Of a stretch of DNA of 64,000 bases, positions 1-8,126 are shown piece after piece; position 1 is the stretch's first letter; each line of letters starts with the position of its first letter. The DNA comes from Denitratisoma oestradiolicum. Lineage in GTDB: Bacteria > Pseudomonadota > Gammaproteobacteria > Burkholderiales > Rhodocyclaceae. Made by a program: the position numbers and the translations under genes. The notes under the pieces were generated by a model, which saw only the letters and a program-made list of their open reading frames with translations, made no database searches and was not told the DNA's origin. The DNA is taken from assembly GCF_902813185.1 (NCBI RefSeq), contig NZ_LR778301.1:3638001-3702000 (forward strand). The letters run 5' to 3'.

Positions 1-1250
1 ATGAAGGTCAGCCAGAAGCCCAGCTTGCCCCAGAACTCGTTGTACATGCGACCGGTGATCTTGGGGAACCAGTAATAGACACCGCCGAAGATGGCGAAGG
101 TGCCGGCCACCGCCATCACGTAATGGAAATGCCCCACCACGTAGTAGGTGTCGGACAGGTGCAAGGTCAGGGAGGTCACCGCCAGGGGAATACCCGTGAG
201 CCCTCCGATCAGGAACAGGAACACCACCCCCAGGGCGTAGAGCATGGGGGTTTCGAAGCTGATGGCCCCTTTGTAAAGGGTGCCCACCAGGCCGATGACC
301 AGCAGGCCCACCGGCACCGAGATCATCAGGGTGGTGATCATCTGGCCGATGCGCAGCCAGTCGGCCATGCCTGACACATAGAGGTGATGCACCCACACCT
401 CCCCGGAGAGCAGCACGATACCGCCGATGCCGCCATAGACCACCATCTTGTAGTTGAACACCTGGTTGCGGGCAAAGGTGGCGACGATCTCGTAGACCAC
501 GCCGATGAAGGGCAGGAAAATCACATAGACCGCCGGGTGGGAATAGAACCAGAACAGGTTCTGATAGGTCAGCACGTCGCCTCCCCGGCTGGGGTCGAAG
601 AAGTGGGTGCCCAGATATTTGTCGAAGCTGATCAGAGTCACGGCAGTGCCCAGCACCGGCACGAAGATCAGTTGCAGCACGAAGGCGCCCAGGGTGCACC
701 AGACGAAGATGTTGAGCTTGCCCCAGGTCAGGCCTGGCGCCCGCATGTAGGCCACGGTGGTGAGGAAATTCACGCCGCCAATGATGGAGGCGAAGCCCAG
801 GATCAGCACGGTGAAGGTATAGAGCGCCGTGTTGCCGGTGGTGAGGGTGGAATAGGGCGGATAGCCGGTCCACATGATGTCGGGCGGATCGGGCACGAAG
901 AAGGTCAGCAGCGCCAGGATGATGCCCACATAGAACAGCCACACCGACAGGGCATTGACCCGGGGGAAGGCCACATCCTTGGCGCCGATCATCAGGGGAA
1001 TGCAGTAGTTGGCGAAGAATCCAGTCAGGGCCGGGATCTGGAAGCCCAGGATCATCATCGCGCCATGGCCATAGAGCCAGACGTTGTACTGGGTCGGGTT
1101 GCTGGTGATGGTGGGGCCAATGGTGGACAACTCTATCCGCATCAGCATTGCCAGAATGCCGGCCACGGCAAAGGCGGCCAGGGAGCCAATCAGGTAGAGC
1201 ACGCCGACCCGCTTGTGATCGGTGGTGAAGATCCATTCCTTCAGATTCAT
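1..1250 (-). CDS. Heme-copper oxidase subunit I (cytochrome c oxidase-like), partial; runs off the left edge
   Basis: 416 codons are visible from ATG at 1250; the C-terminus lies outside the window. This is a polytopic heme-copper oxidase subunit I. Heme and CuB ligands are present: H62, H238, H288/H289, H374 and H376, plus the cross-linking Tyr242 in YSHPAVY (525..539). The D-channel entry pattern N81/D92/N99 is kept. Unusual residues: the HPEVY glutamate is Ala240 and the preceding motif is YS, as in A2-type oxidases; the K-channel lysine position (PTGIK in classical enzymes) is PVGLL, Leu317; and Glu284 lies four residues before the CuB histidine pair, where classical enzymes have a hydrophobic residue. 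It is last in the operon III-SCO-II-I. It is a terminal oxidase or, less certainly, an oxidase-derived NO reductase. Confidence 0.9.
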   Translation of the reverse strand, partial: MNLKEWIFTTDHKRVGVLYLIGSLAAFAVAGILAMLMRIELSTIGPTITSNPTQYNVWLYGHGAMMILGFQIPALTGFFANYCIPLMIGAKDVAFPRVNALSVWLFYVGIILALLTFFVPDPPDIMWTGYPPYSTLTTGNTALYTFTVLILGFASIIGGVNFLTTVAYMRAPGLTWGKLNIFVWCTLGAFVLQLIFVPVLGTAVTLISFDKYLGTHFFDPSRGGDVLTYQNLFWFYSHPAVYVIFLPFIGVVYEIVATFARNQVFNYKMVVYGGIGGIVLLSGEVWVHHLYVSGMADWLRIGQMITTLMISVPVGLLVIGLVGTLYKGAISFETPMLYALGVVFLFLIGGLTGIPLAVTSLTLHLSDTYYVVGHFHYVMAVAGTFAIFGGVYYWFPKITGRMYNEFWGKLGFWLTF

Positions 1251-1263
1251 TGCCGTTCTCTCC

Positions 1264-2037
1264 TTAACCCGCCGCGGCGGTATCGGCAGCACTGGCGGCT
1301 GCCTTGCTGGCGCCCATGCGGGCGGCTTCCTGCTCGTACCAGGTCTGGAATTCCGCTGGCGGCATCACGATCACCTGACCCACCATGTAGGAATGCATCA
1401 CCCCGCAATACTCGGCGCAGGTGATCAGATGCTTGCCCGGCTCCCGGGGATAGAACCAGAGATAGGTGACCCGGCCAGGCATGGAGTCCTCCTTCACCCG
1501 AAAATCCGGAATGAAGTGGCTATGCAGGGTATCCCGGCTGTGCATGCGCAGCATCACCGGTTTGCCTGCGGGTACCCGCAGGTCGTTCTGGGCCTTGACA
1601 CCGTTGGGATAGGTGTAGTCCCAACTGTACATGCCGGATTCCATTTCCACTTCCAGGCGATCCGCTGGCACTTGGCGGTAGGCATTCCATAGTTGCCAGC
1701 CATTGGCGGCAACGAACAGGTCATCCGAGAGAAAGACAAAAGTGGGAATCACCACCCAGGCCACCGCCGCCGCAGTGGACAACCGGGGTGAATGGCCGGT
1801 CTCGTTACCAGGGCGACGCCGGTACTTCCAGATGAAATAGGCGGTGAGCAGGGCGAAAGCGACGCCGATCACCGTGATGTCGATGATCACCTCACGCCAG
1901 AGATGATCCCAGCCTCGGGCCGGATCGATCAGGGTGCTCCCCCCCCCGCTTTCCTTGCTCCCATAGCCGGCCCATGCCGCGCCGGAAAACAGCAAGGCCG
2001 CCGACAGTACCGAGAGCTGTGTGAATTGCCTACCCAT
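1264..2037 (-). CDS. Cytochrome c oxidase subunit II with CuA centre
   Basis: 257 aa. A cleavable signal sequence (about 1-23) is followed by two membrane helices (about 50-70 and 88-108) and a periplasmic cupredoxin domain. The CuA ligands are visible: H172, C207, E209, C211, H215 and M218 (CAEYCGVMHSYM). An aromatic electron-entry patch (MYSWDYTY, about 136-143) precedes it. The protein takes electrons from a soluble cytochrome c and passes them to subunit I. It has no fused cytochrome c domain, so an external donor is needed; the diheme cytochrome at 3731 is a candidate. It overlaps the SCO gene by 8 nt and lies 13 nt upstream of subunit I. Confidence 0.93.
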   Translation of the reverse strand: MGRQFTQLSVLSAALLFSGAAWAGYGSKESGGGSTLIDPARGWDHLWREVIIDITVIGVAFALLTAYFIWKYRRRPGNETGHSPRLSTAAAVAWVVIPTFVFLSDDLFVAANGWQLWNAYRQVPADRLEVEMESGMYSWDYTYPNGVKAQNDLRVPAGKPVMLRMHSRDTLHSHFIPDFRVKEDSMPGRVTYLWFYPREPGKHLITCAEYCGVMHSYMVGQVIVMPPAEFQTWYEQEAARMGASKAAASAADTAAAG

Positions 2038-2851
2038 GGGATGCTCCCCCCACTCTTCTGCGATAAACCCAGGCCCCCAGGCCCAGCATCAGCACCCCGG
2101 AAATCAGGGAGCCGACACCGGCCAGGAGGGAATAATTCAACTGATAGCGCCCTTCGGCGTAGTTGTAGCTGAAGCATGCGCCGGTAAGCTGATCGAAGAC
2201 CGCCGTGGAACTGGCGATGCGCTCCCAGTCTGCATCGATCAGGGCCAGTTCCACCGTCTGCGGGTCCATCCGCGTGCCATAGATGTAGCGCGCCACCCGG
2301 CCCTCCGGCGTGATGAACACCAGCACGTTGGGATGAAGAAACGCCGCGGCCGCATCCGACCAGAAAAAACGGAAGCCCACCTGGCCGGCGAACTCGGCGG
2401 CATCCTCGCCTTTCAGCACGGCATGACGCCAGCCACTTCCGGAAATCTCCGACAAGGTCGGGCTATGGCCCACGAACTCACTGGCGCTATGCGCGGTATC
2501 GCGCCGGTCGAAAGACACCGTCAACACCCGATAATCCTGGCCGAGGCGGAAACGTTTCACCCGGCCCAAGACCTTCGCCAGCTCGACGCCCATGGTGGGG
2601 CAGGTGCCATCACATCCATAGTAGGAGAGCAGCAGGATCAGGGGTTTGCCTCGGGTGTCGCCCAGTTGAAAGGTCTTGCCACCCGCATCCTCCAGGCGGA
2701 TGTCCCCCGGCAACTGGCGTCCCAGATAGCGGGGCTCGTCGATCCGCATGATCGACGGGTCCGGCGTACTGTCGCGGGTCGGCTCGCTCACGGCGTGGGC
2801 CCAACCCGTCGCCATCACCAGTAATAGACTTGTGAGACCACGAAGAACCAA
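2030..2851 (-). CDS. SCO1/SenC-type copper chaperone with C-terminal membrane anchor
   Basis: Thioredoxin-fold SCO family protein that delivers copper to, or reduces, the CuA site of subunit II. The copper-binding motif CDGTC (C80, C84) and a downstream His173 are present. A C-terminal hydrophobic helix (about 242-262) followed by VYRRR would tether the domain, which is unusual for SCO proteins, normally N-terminally anchored. Start choice: an ATG at 2815 overlaps the subunit III stop as TGATG but gives almost no export signal. A TTG at 2851 adds MVLRGLTSLLLVMATGWAHA, a convincing signal peptide, and is preferred. With it the gene overlaps subunit III by 37 nt. It lies between subunits III and II. 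Confidence 0.85.
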   Translation of the reverse strand: MVLRGLTSLLLVMATGWAHAVSEPTRDSTPDPSIMRIDEPRYLGRQLPGDIRLEDAGGKTFQLGDTRGKPLILLLSYYGCDGTCPTMGVELAKVLGRVKRFRLGQDYRVLTVSFDRRDTAHSASEFVGHSPTLSEISGSGWRHAVLKGEDAAEFAGQVGFRFFWSDAAAAFLHPNVLVFITPEGRVARYIYGTRMDPQTVELALIDADWERIASSTAVFDQLTGACFSYNYAEGRYQLNYSLLAGVGSLISGVLMLGLGAWVYRRRVGGASHG

Positions 2852-3567
2852 ATGACGTCCACAAAGTGCCAGTAAAGGCCTGCCGTGCGCCAGAAGCCCA
2901 CGTTCACCCGTCCTTTGAGGGCAGGGAAAAGGCCGGACAGGAAAATCGACAGGCCGATGAACACGTGAGCACCGTGAAATCCGGTGATGGTGAAAAACAC
3001 CGTGCCGTAGATATTGGTGCTGATGGTGAAGCCTTCGTGGATCAGATGGCGCCACTCGAAGGCCGACATGCTGAGAAAGACCCCGCCCAGGATGATGGTC
3101 AGCACCAGCCAGGTGAGGAAGCCGCGACGGTTGCCCAGGTGCAGCAGATGCTCCGCATAGTGCATGGTGAGGGAGGAGGACACCAGCACCAGGGTCATTA
3201 CCAGGGGCATGATCCGGGGCAGTTCCACCGTGCCCTCCGGGGGCCAGGAGGCGGCGGTCAAGCGCAGATACCAGTAGCTGACGAAGAAGGCGGCGAAGAT
3301 CATCGCCTCGGCCAGGATGAACCAGCCCATGGCACCGTAGGCCAGGCCCTCGCCCTGGCCCATGGCCTCGCGGGTCCAGCCGGCCACGCCGGCCACGATC
3401 ATCGGCACCCCGATGCCCAGGGTAATGACTGCGGCAAAACTGCTGTGATAGACAAAATGCAGGGAGAAGGCGATCGCCAGGGCCAGGACGCCAAAGCTGA
3501 TGACGAAAGGCCAGACACTGGTGTCCCAATGGGCGTGGTCGTGAGCGGCATCATGATGCTGGGCCAT
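2815..3567 (-). CDS. Cytochrome c oxidase subunit III
   Basis: 250 aa. It has a His-rich N-terminus (MAQHHDAAHDHAHWD) and seven predicted membrane helices with subunit III landmarks such as GWFILAEAMIFAAFF, FEWRHL and GFHGAHVFIGL. The ATG at 3567 is preceded by GGGGAGAGGAAAAC. Being the first gene of the operon is atypical, since subunit III normally follows subunits II and I; here the order is III, SCO, II, I. The conserved E in FILAEAMIF and H in GFHGAHV are present. Confidence 0.92.
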   Translation of the reverse strand: MAQHHDAAHDHAHWDTSVWPFVISFGVLALAIAFSLHFVYHSSFAAVITLGIGVPMIVAGVAGWTREAMGQGEGLAYGAMGWFILAEAMIFAAFFVSYWYLRLTAASWPPEGTVELPRIMPLVMTLVLVSSSLTMHYAEHLLHLGNRRGFLTWLVLTIILGGVFLSMSAFEWRHLIHEGFTISTNIYGTVFFTITGFHGAHVFIGLSIFLSGLFPALKGRVNVGFWRTAGLYWHFVDVIWFFVVSQVYYW

Positions 3568-3698
3568 GTTTTCCTCTCCCCCCGATTCGAGTGCGACAGC
3601 CAGGCTTTTATCTGTGCTGCGGCAGTGAAACACGATGCCGCAGACGTTTCATTTCGGGCTTGATTATTCCAAGCTTTATTTTTTCGCGCAACGAAAAT

Positions 3699-3712
3699 AT
3701 GATGTGCATCAA
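3699..3712. promoter_or_regulatory. FNR/Dnr-like box between the oxidase operon and the cytochrome c gene
   Basis: ATGATGTGCATCAA matches the FNR/Anr/Dnr consensus TTGAT-N4-ATCAA at 9 of 10 defined positions. It is centred 138 bp upstream of the subunit III ATG and only about 25 bp upstream of the cytochrome c ATG. It therefore fits activation of the minus-strand oxidase operon better than the cytochrome gene, where it would more likely repress or sit too close. An AT-rich stretch (GGAATAAT on the minus strand, 3663-3670) could be the -10. Binding is inferred from sequence only. Confidence 0.55.
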
Positions 3713-3730
3713 TTTATCGGGAGAAAAAAT

Positions 3731-4378
3731 ATGGCACGGATCATCAGTTTCCTCGCTGTCGTGGTGTTCGCACTGACCACCCATCCAGCCCTCGCCGCCG
3801 GCAACCCGGAATCCGGCCAGAAGAAAGCTGCGGCCTGCATGGGTTGCCACGGCCCCGACGGCAACAGCATGCTGGAGACCTGGCCCAAGCTGGCCGGCCA
3901 ACTACCTGAATACATCGCCACCCAATTGCAGGCCTTCAAGTCCGGCAAGCGCGACAACGAACAGATGACCCCCCAGGCCCGACTGGTAGCCGAGGTGGAC
4001 ATCCCCGATCTCGCTGCCTATTTCGCCAGTCAGAAGGTAAAGCCCACCGCAGCCGCGAAGCCGGCGCTGCTGGCCCAGGGCGAAAGAATCTTCACCCAGG
4101 GCAAGGGACGTCCCACCGTGGTAGCCGCCTGCATGGGTTGTCACGGCCAGGATGGCGCGGGTAATCACAACTGGGGCGGCACCATGACCCTCCCGCCCAC
4201 GGTGCTGGCACCGGCCATCGGTGGCCAGCATGCCGCCTACCTGGTGGCCCAGCTCAAGGCCTACAAGACCGGCAAACGCGCCACCGATACGGCCAGCGTC
4301 ATGCGTGATGTCGCCTCACGCCTGGAAGAAGGCGACATCCTGGCGGTTGCCGAATACGCCTCGACCTTGAAGCGCTGA
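3731..4378 (+). CDS. Diheme cytochrome c (cytochrome c4-like)
   Basis: 215 aa, periplasmic. The signal peptide runs to about residue 23 (ending PALAA). Two homologous cytochrome c domains each carry CMGCH heme motifs (first at C36-H40, second about residue 135) with later Met ligands plausible in QMTP and SVMRD contexts. It resembles cytochrome c4-type electron donors that feed CuA oxidases. The ATG at 3731 is preceded by GGGAGAAAAAAT. It is divergent from the oxidase operon, which suggests it donates electrons to that complex. A terminator follows at 4391. Confidence 0.88.
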   Translation: MARIISFLAVVVFALTTHPALAAGNPESGQKKAAACMGCHGPDGNSMLETWPKLAGQLPEYIATQLQAFKSGKRDNEQMTPQARLVAEVDIPDLAAYFASQKVKPTAAAKPALLAQGERIFTQGKGRPTVVAACMGCHGQDGAGNHNWGGTMTLPPTVLAPAIGGQHAAYLVAQLKAYKTGKRATDTASVMRDVASRLEEGDILAVAEYASTLKR

Positions 4379-4390
4379 CCGCCGGGACTG

Positions 4391-4421
4391 ATCGCGACCC
4401 GGGGCCATCCCGGGCGATTTT
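4391..4421 (+). terminator. Rho-independent terminator after the diheme cytochrome
   Basis: An inverted repeat built from ATCG...CCCGGG and CCCGGGCGAT with a small bulge, followed by TTTT, lies 12 bp after the cytochrome c stop. Confidence 0.6.
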
Positions 4422-4439
4422 CAGCGACAGATTCCACGG

Positions 4440-4931
4440 CTATTTCAGCAGCTCGCGCACCGGCTCCAGCAGGGCGCGCAGCCGTATCAAACCCACGCGA
4501 CGTTGCCGCAGGCGACCTTCCTGATCGAAAAGCAGGGCCAGGGGCAGGCCCTGCTCCGGCAGGGTGCCCAGATCGTCGGCCTGACGCAGCGCCAAGGGCA
4601 GGGTCAGCCCTCGCGCCCGGGCAAAGGCGGCGATCGATTCCGCCGTCCCGGTGGTGCTGATCGCGAGGAAGAACACCTCTCTTGCATCTGCCATATCGGC
4701 GAAGCGTTGCAGCTCCCCCATGCTCTTGCGGGAGGCCATGGACTCCGGCGACCAGAACACCAGTACCGTCACCCTTCCCCGCCCCTCCCTCAGGGATACC
4801 GTCTTGCCATCAAGGCCTTGCGCCTCCAGTTGCACACCACCATGGGCCGTCGGCAGAGGCTCGACTTCCCCGGCCCGGACGCCGCCCACCAGCGTTGTCA
4901 GCCACAGCAATAAAAGCAAAAGTCTTCGCAT
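4440..4931 (-). CDS. TlpA-like periplasmic thioredoxin-fold protein lacking the CxxC active site
   Basis: About 163 aa. It has a signal peptide (RRLLLLLLWLTTLVGGVRA) and then a thioredoxin/AhpC-like fold with typical elements: VTVLVFWSPESMASRKSM at the active-site position, and LPLALLFDQEGRLRQRRVG near the C-terminus, including the cis-Pro region. Where TlpA proteins read WCxxC this one reads SPESMAS, with no cysteine, so it cannot be a thiol oxidoreductase by the usual mechanism. It is translationally coupled to mpl: TGATG at 4931, with a GTG at 4934 as alternative start. Its function is unknown; a binding or scaffold role is possible. Confidence 0.75.
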   Translation of the reverse strand: MRRLLLLLLWLTTLVGGVRAGEVEPLPTAHGGVQLEAQGLDGKTVSLREGRGRVTVLVFWSPESMASRKSMGELQRFADMADAREVFFLAISTTGTAESIAAFARARGLTLPLALRQADDLGTLPEQGLPLALLFDQEGRLRQRRVGLIRLRALLEPVRELLK

Positions 4932-6274
4932 CACGCCTCCAGTGCCTGCAACAACTTGCCGTGGATGCCACCGAAAGCACCGTTGCTCATGACCAGTATC
5001 TGATCGCCATCCCGTGCTTCGGCAGCAATGGCAGCCACCAGGGCCTCCATATCTTCGTGGGTGGAGGACCGCGCCCCCAGGGGGGCCAGGGCCGCCGCCG
5101 CATCCCAGCCCAGATTGTGGGCATAGCAGAAGACCCGATTCGCCTGGCCCAGACTCCCGGGCAGCTGGGCCTTCATGGTCCCCAGCTTCATAGTGTTGGA
5201 ACGGGGCTCCAGAACGGCCAGTATGCGCCGGGCACCCACCTTGTCGCGCAGTCCAGCCAGTGTGGCGGCGATGGCGGTGGGATGATGGGCGAAGTCGTCA
5301 TACACCGTCACCCCCCGCACCGTGCCGCGCACCTCCAGGCGGCGCTTGATGCCCTGGAAGCGTCCCAGGGCCTCCAGGCCATGGGCCAGGGACACGCCCG
5401 CATGGCGGGCCGCCAACAGGGCGGCGACGGCATTGGCCTGATTGTGGGCGCCCGCCAGTTCCAGCCGGGCCTTGCCCTCGGCCACGCCGGCATGGCGTAG
5501 TTCGAATTCCCCGTCAGCCAGGGCCTGGGCCTGCCAGCCCTCGGCCTGGTTGAAATATTCCACTGGCGTCCAGCAGCCCCGGGCCAACACCCGTTGCAGG
5601 CTGGCCTCGGCCCCATTGGCGACGATCAGGCCCTGCCGGGGCAGGGTCCGCACCAGGTGATGGAACTGGGTCTCGATGGCTGCCAGGTCGACAAAGATGT
5701 CGGCGTGATCGAACTCCAGGTTGTTGAGGATCACGGTGCGGGGCCGGTAGTGGACGAACTTGGAACGCTTGTCGCAAAAGGCGGTGTCGTACTCGTCGGC
5801 CTCGATGACGAAAAAGGGAGAATCGGTGAGCCGGGCCGAGAGGCCAAAATTCTGGGGCACTCCGCCCACCAGGAAGCCCGGATTGAGGCCGGCATCTTCC
5901 AGTATCCAGGCCAGCAACGAAGTGGTCGTGGTCTTGCCGTGGGTACCGGCCACACCCAGCACCCACTTGTCCCGCAGGATGTGCTCGGCCAGCCACTGGG
6001 GCCCCGACACATAGGGCAGGTTGCGGTCGAGGACTGCCTCCAGCAGGGGATTACCCCGTGAGATGGCATTGCCCACCACGAACAGATCCGGCGCCAGGGC
6101 GACCTGCCCGGCATCGTAGCCCTCGACCAGGGCTATACCCTGTTCCTCAAGCTGGGTACTCATGGGCGGGTAGACATTGGCGTCGCAACCCGTCACGCGA
6201 TGGCCCGCGGCCTCGGCCAGGAGGGCGATGCCGCCCATGAAGGTACCGCAGATGCCCAGGATGTGGATATGCAT
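4931..6274 (-). CDS. mpl: UDP-N-acetylmuramate:L-alanyl-gamma-D-glutamyl-meso-diaminopimelate ligase
   Basis: 447 aa. A Mur-ligase family enzyme of peptidoglycan recycling: it attaches the recovered tripeptide to UDP-MurNAc in the cytoplasm. Seen in order: an N-terminal Rossmann segment (MHIHILGICGTFMGG, the Mpl-type signature), the ATP-binding loop GVAGTHGKTTTT, the central EADEYDTAF motif, the NNLEFDHADIF metal/substrate segment, and the C-terminal DDFAHHPTAI and LEPRSNTMK motifs. An in-frame upstream extension was rejected because family members start at MHIHILG. The downstream thioredoxin-like gene overlaps its stop. Confidence 0.95.
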   Translation of the reverse strand: MHIHILGICGTFMGGIALLAEAAGHRVTGCDANVYPPMSTQLEEQGIALVEGYDAGQVALAPDLFVVGNAISRGNPLLEAVLDRNLPYVSGPQWLAEHILRDKWVLGVAGTHGKTTTTSLLAWILEDAGLNPGFLVGGVPQNFGLSARLTDSPFFVIEADEYDTAFCDKRSKFVHYRPRTVILNNLEFDHADIFVDLAAIETQFHHLVRTLPRQGLIVANGAEASLQRVLARGCWTPVEYFNQAEGWQAQALADGEFELRHAGVAEGKARLELAGAHNQANAVAALLAARHAGVSLAHGLEALGRFQGIKRRLEVRGTVRGVTVYDDFAHHPTAIAATLAGLRDKVGARRILAVLEPRSNTMKLGTMKAQLPGSLGQANRVFCYAHNLGWDAAAALAPLGARSSTHEDMEALVAAIAAEARDGDQILVMSNGAFGGIHGKLLQALEA

Positions 6275-6323
6275 GGAGACCAAGCGTGCAATAATCGGCG
6301 CGCATTTTAACCTGATCTGCCTC

Positions 6324-6938
6324 ATGTCCCGTCGCAAGCCCGCTCCCCAGGCCACTCCCCTGGCCCGTCGCGCCATCGCCAGCCTGGCGGCACGCCTCAT
6401 GGCCGAGGATGGCATCGCCGACTACGGCCAGGCCAAGCGCAAGGCGGCCCGCAACCTGGGCCTGGACGAAGGGGTCGCCCTGCCCGGCAACGAGGAAGTG
6501 GAAACCGAACTGCGGGCCTACCAGTCCCTCTATCAACCGGACGAAATGCGGGAGCGCCTGCAACTGATGCGCCAGACCGCCCTGGAGGCCATGGAAGCCC
6601 TGGCCCAGTTTCGCCCCTGCCTGACCGGTTCGGTGCTGGACGGCACCGCCGGCCGCTACTCTGAGATCGAACTGGACCTGTTCGCCGACAGCGCCAAGGA
6701 TGTGGAAATTTTCCTGCTCTCCCGCAATCTGGACTACGCACCTTCGGAGCCCCGCCGCCACGGCCCCGACAGTCCGGAAACCCTGCTGCGCCTGGACTGG
6801 AACGGCCTACCCCTGATCCTGATCGTCTATCCCCTGATGGCCGAACGCTCCATACACCGCAATCCCCACAGCGGCGGACGCAACCAGCGGGCCCGCGCTG
6901 GTGCGGTGGCCGCCCTGCTGGAAGAGGATCTGTCTTGA
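6324..6938 (+). CDS. Conserved protein with nucleotidyltransferase-like core
   Basis: 204 aa, no signal or membrane segment. The N-terminal half is helical and basic. The central part GSVLDGTAGRYSEIELDLFADSAKDVEIFLL resembles the GS...D-x-D core of minimal nucleotidyltransferases (GSVL, then ELDLF). I do not recognise a named family with certainty. It is divergent from mpl with only 49 bp between the starts. Its stop overlaps the start of the following tlpA-like gene (TTGA), so the two are probably co-translated. The ATG at 6324 gives MSRRKPAPQ. Confidence 0.7.
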   Translation: MSRRKPAPQATPLARRAIASLAARLMAEDGIADYGQAKRKAARNLGLDEGVALPGNEEVETELRAYQSLYQPDEMRERLQLMRQTALEAMEALAQFRPCLTGSVLDGTAGRYSEIELDLFADSAKDVEIFLLSRNLDYAPSEPRRHGPDSPETLLRLDWNGLPLILIVYPLMAERSIHRNPHSGGRNQRARAGAVAALLEEDLS

Positions 6939-7492
6939 AGCGGCCCCTGCTGCGGGTCGGACTCCTGCTGGTGGTGCTGGCCTCCACCTGGGGCGGCTAT
7001 TACTACAGCCAGCATCGGCTGCTTCCAACGGACATCCCCGCCGGCGCCGTGGTCGCCGAGGCGATACCCCGGCTGCTGGCCGCCCCCCTCCAGGACCTTG
7101 CGGGCCAGAACCGGACCCTGGCCGAATGGCGCGGAAAGATCCTGGTGATCAACCTGTGGGCCACCTGGTGCACCCCCTGCAAGGATGAGATGCCGGCTTT
7201 TTCCCGCATTCACCAACAACTATCCGACAATGGGGTGCAATTCATCGGCGTCGCCCTGGATAGTGCCGAGGCAGTGCGCGCCTTCTCAGTCCAGTACCCG
7301 GTCAGCTACCCCCTGCTGCTGGGCGAAAGCGAACTGGGTGCCCTGAGCACCCAACTGGGCAACCGGGTCCAGGGCCTGCCCTTCACCCTGGTCCTCGACC
7401 GACAGGGTCGGGCCGTGGCGAGCCGGCTGGGGCGCTGGCCGGAGGAACATCTGCGGAAGCAACTACAATCCTTGCTGACCACGGGCAAATAA
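6935..7492 (+). CDS. TlpA-family membrane-anchored thiol-disulfide oxidoreductase
   Basis: 185 aa. An N-terminal membrane anchor (about 5-25) is followed by a periplasmic thioredoxin domain with the intact active site WATWCTPCKDEMPAF (about 72-86) and a cis-Pro loop in VQGLPFTLVLDRQG. It probably keeps periplasmic cysteines reduced, for example in cytochrome maturation. The start is TTG, overlapping the previous stop as TTGA; no ATG is suitably placed. Unlike the paralogous protein at 4440, its catalytic cysteines are present. Confidence 0.9.
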   Translation: MKRPLLRVGLLLVVLASTWGGYYYSQHRLLPTDIPAGAVVAEAIPRLLAAPLQDLAGQNRTLAEWRGKILVINLWATWCTPCKDEMPAFSRIHQQLSDNGVQFIGVALDSAEAVRAFSVQYPVSYPLLLGESELGALSTQLGNRVQGLPFTLVLDRQGRAVASRLGRWPEEHLRKQLQSLLTTGK

Positions 7493-7570
7493 ATTCGGCA
7501 TAGACCAGCAGAACTTGTTAAGCCCATCGAAACTGGACAAAGTGTCGCGAATTGCGGCAAACTAGCTCCC

Positions 7571-8071
7571 ATGCAGAAGACAACTCGCAGCCAAAAAAGC
7601 AAAGCCGCCCCCAAGGGCGAACAGCTTCCTGTGCGCATTCTGGTTCTCCACGGCCCCAATCTGAACCTGTTGGGCAGCCGGGAACCGGCAGTCTATGGCC
7701 ATACCACTCTGGTGGATATTCATCAGGCCATGGAGTCCCGTGCCCAGGCCGCCGGTGTCCAGATCGAGAGTTTCCAGAGCAATCATGAAGGCGAACTCAT
7801 CGACCGGGTGCAAAGCGCCAGAACCGAAGGCATTGAATTCATCATCATCAATCCGGCCGGCTATACCCACACCAGCATCGCCCTCCGCGATGCCCTGGCG
7901 GCAGTGGCCATCCCGTTCATCGAAGTTCACCTGTCGAACATTCATGGCCGGGAGGCGTTCCGCCACCATTCCCACTTCTCCGATCTGGCCATCGGCGTGA
8001 TTTGCGGGCTTGGCGCCCAGGGCTACGAACTGGCCCTGGAAGCAGTCCTGACCCGGCTCGGCCGATCCTGA
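7571..8071 (+). CDS. aroQ: Type II 3-dehydroquinate dehydratase
   Basis: 166 aa, cytoplasmic. It dehydrates 3-dehydroquinate to 3-dehydroshikimate in the shikimate pathway. Signature elements: [18 protein letters not shown] (catalytic Tyr), [27 protein letters not shown] and [17 protein letters not shown] (catalytic His region). It has an N-terminal extension of about 20 basic residues ([18 protein letters not shown]) before the fold. An upstream location next to accBC is common in betaproteobacteria. A terminator follows, so it is probably separate from accB. Confidence 0.95.
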   Translation: MQKTTRSQKSKAAPKGEQLPVRILVLHGPNLNLLGSREPAVYGHTTLVDIHQAMESRAQAAGVQIESFQSNHEGELIDRVQSARTEGIEFIIINPAGYTHTSIALRDALAAVAIPFIEVHLSNIHGREAFRHHSHFSDLAIGVICGLGAQGYELALEAVLTRLGRS

Positions 8072-8083
8072 TTTCTTTTCGAG

Positions 8084-8106
8084 GGCACCCCTGGCGGGTG
8101 CCTTTT
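8084..8106 (+). terminator. Rho-independent terminator between aroQ and accB
   Basis: A perfect 7-bp stem GGCACCC / GGGTGCC with loop CTGGC, followed by TTTT. It ends 21 bp before the accB start. Confidence 0.85.
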
Positions 8107-8126
8107 ATGACTTGCAGGGAGTTTCC

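Noticed and set aside
384..1424. 346-codon plus-strand frame
   Set aside because: Antisense of the oxidase subunit I and II genes, with low-complexity His/Gln content.
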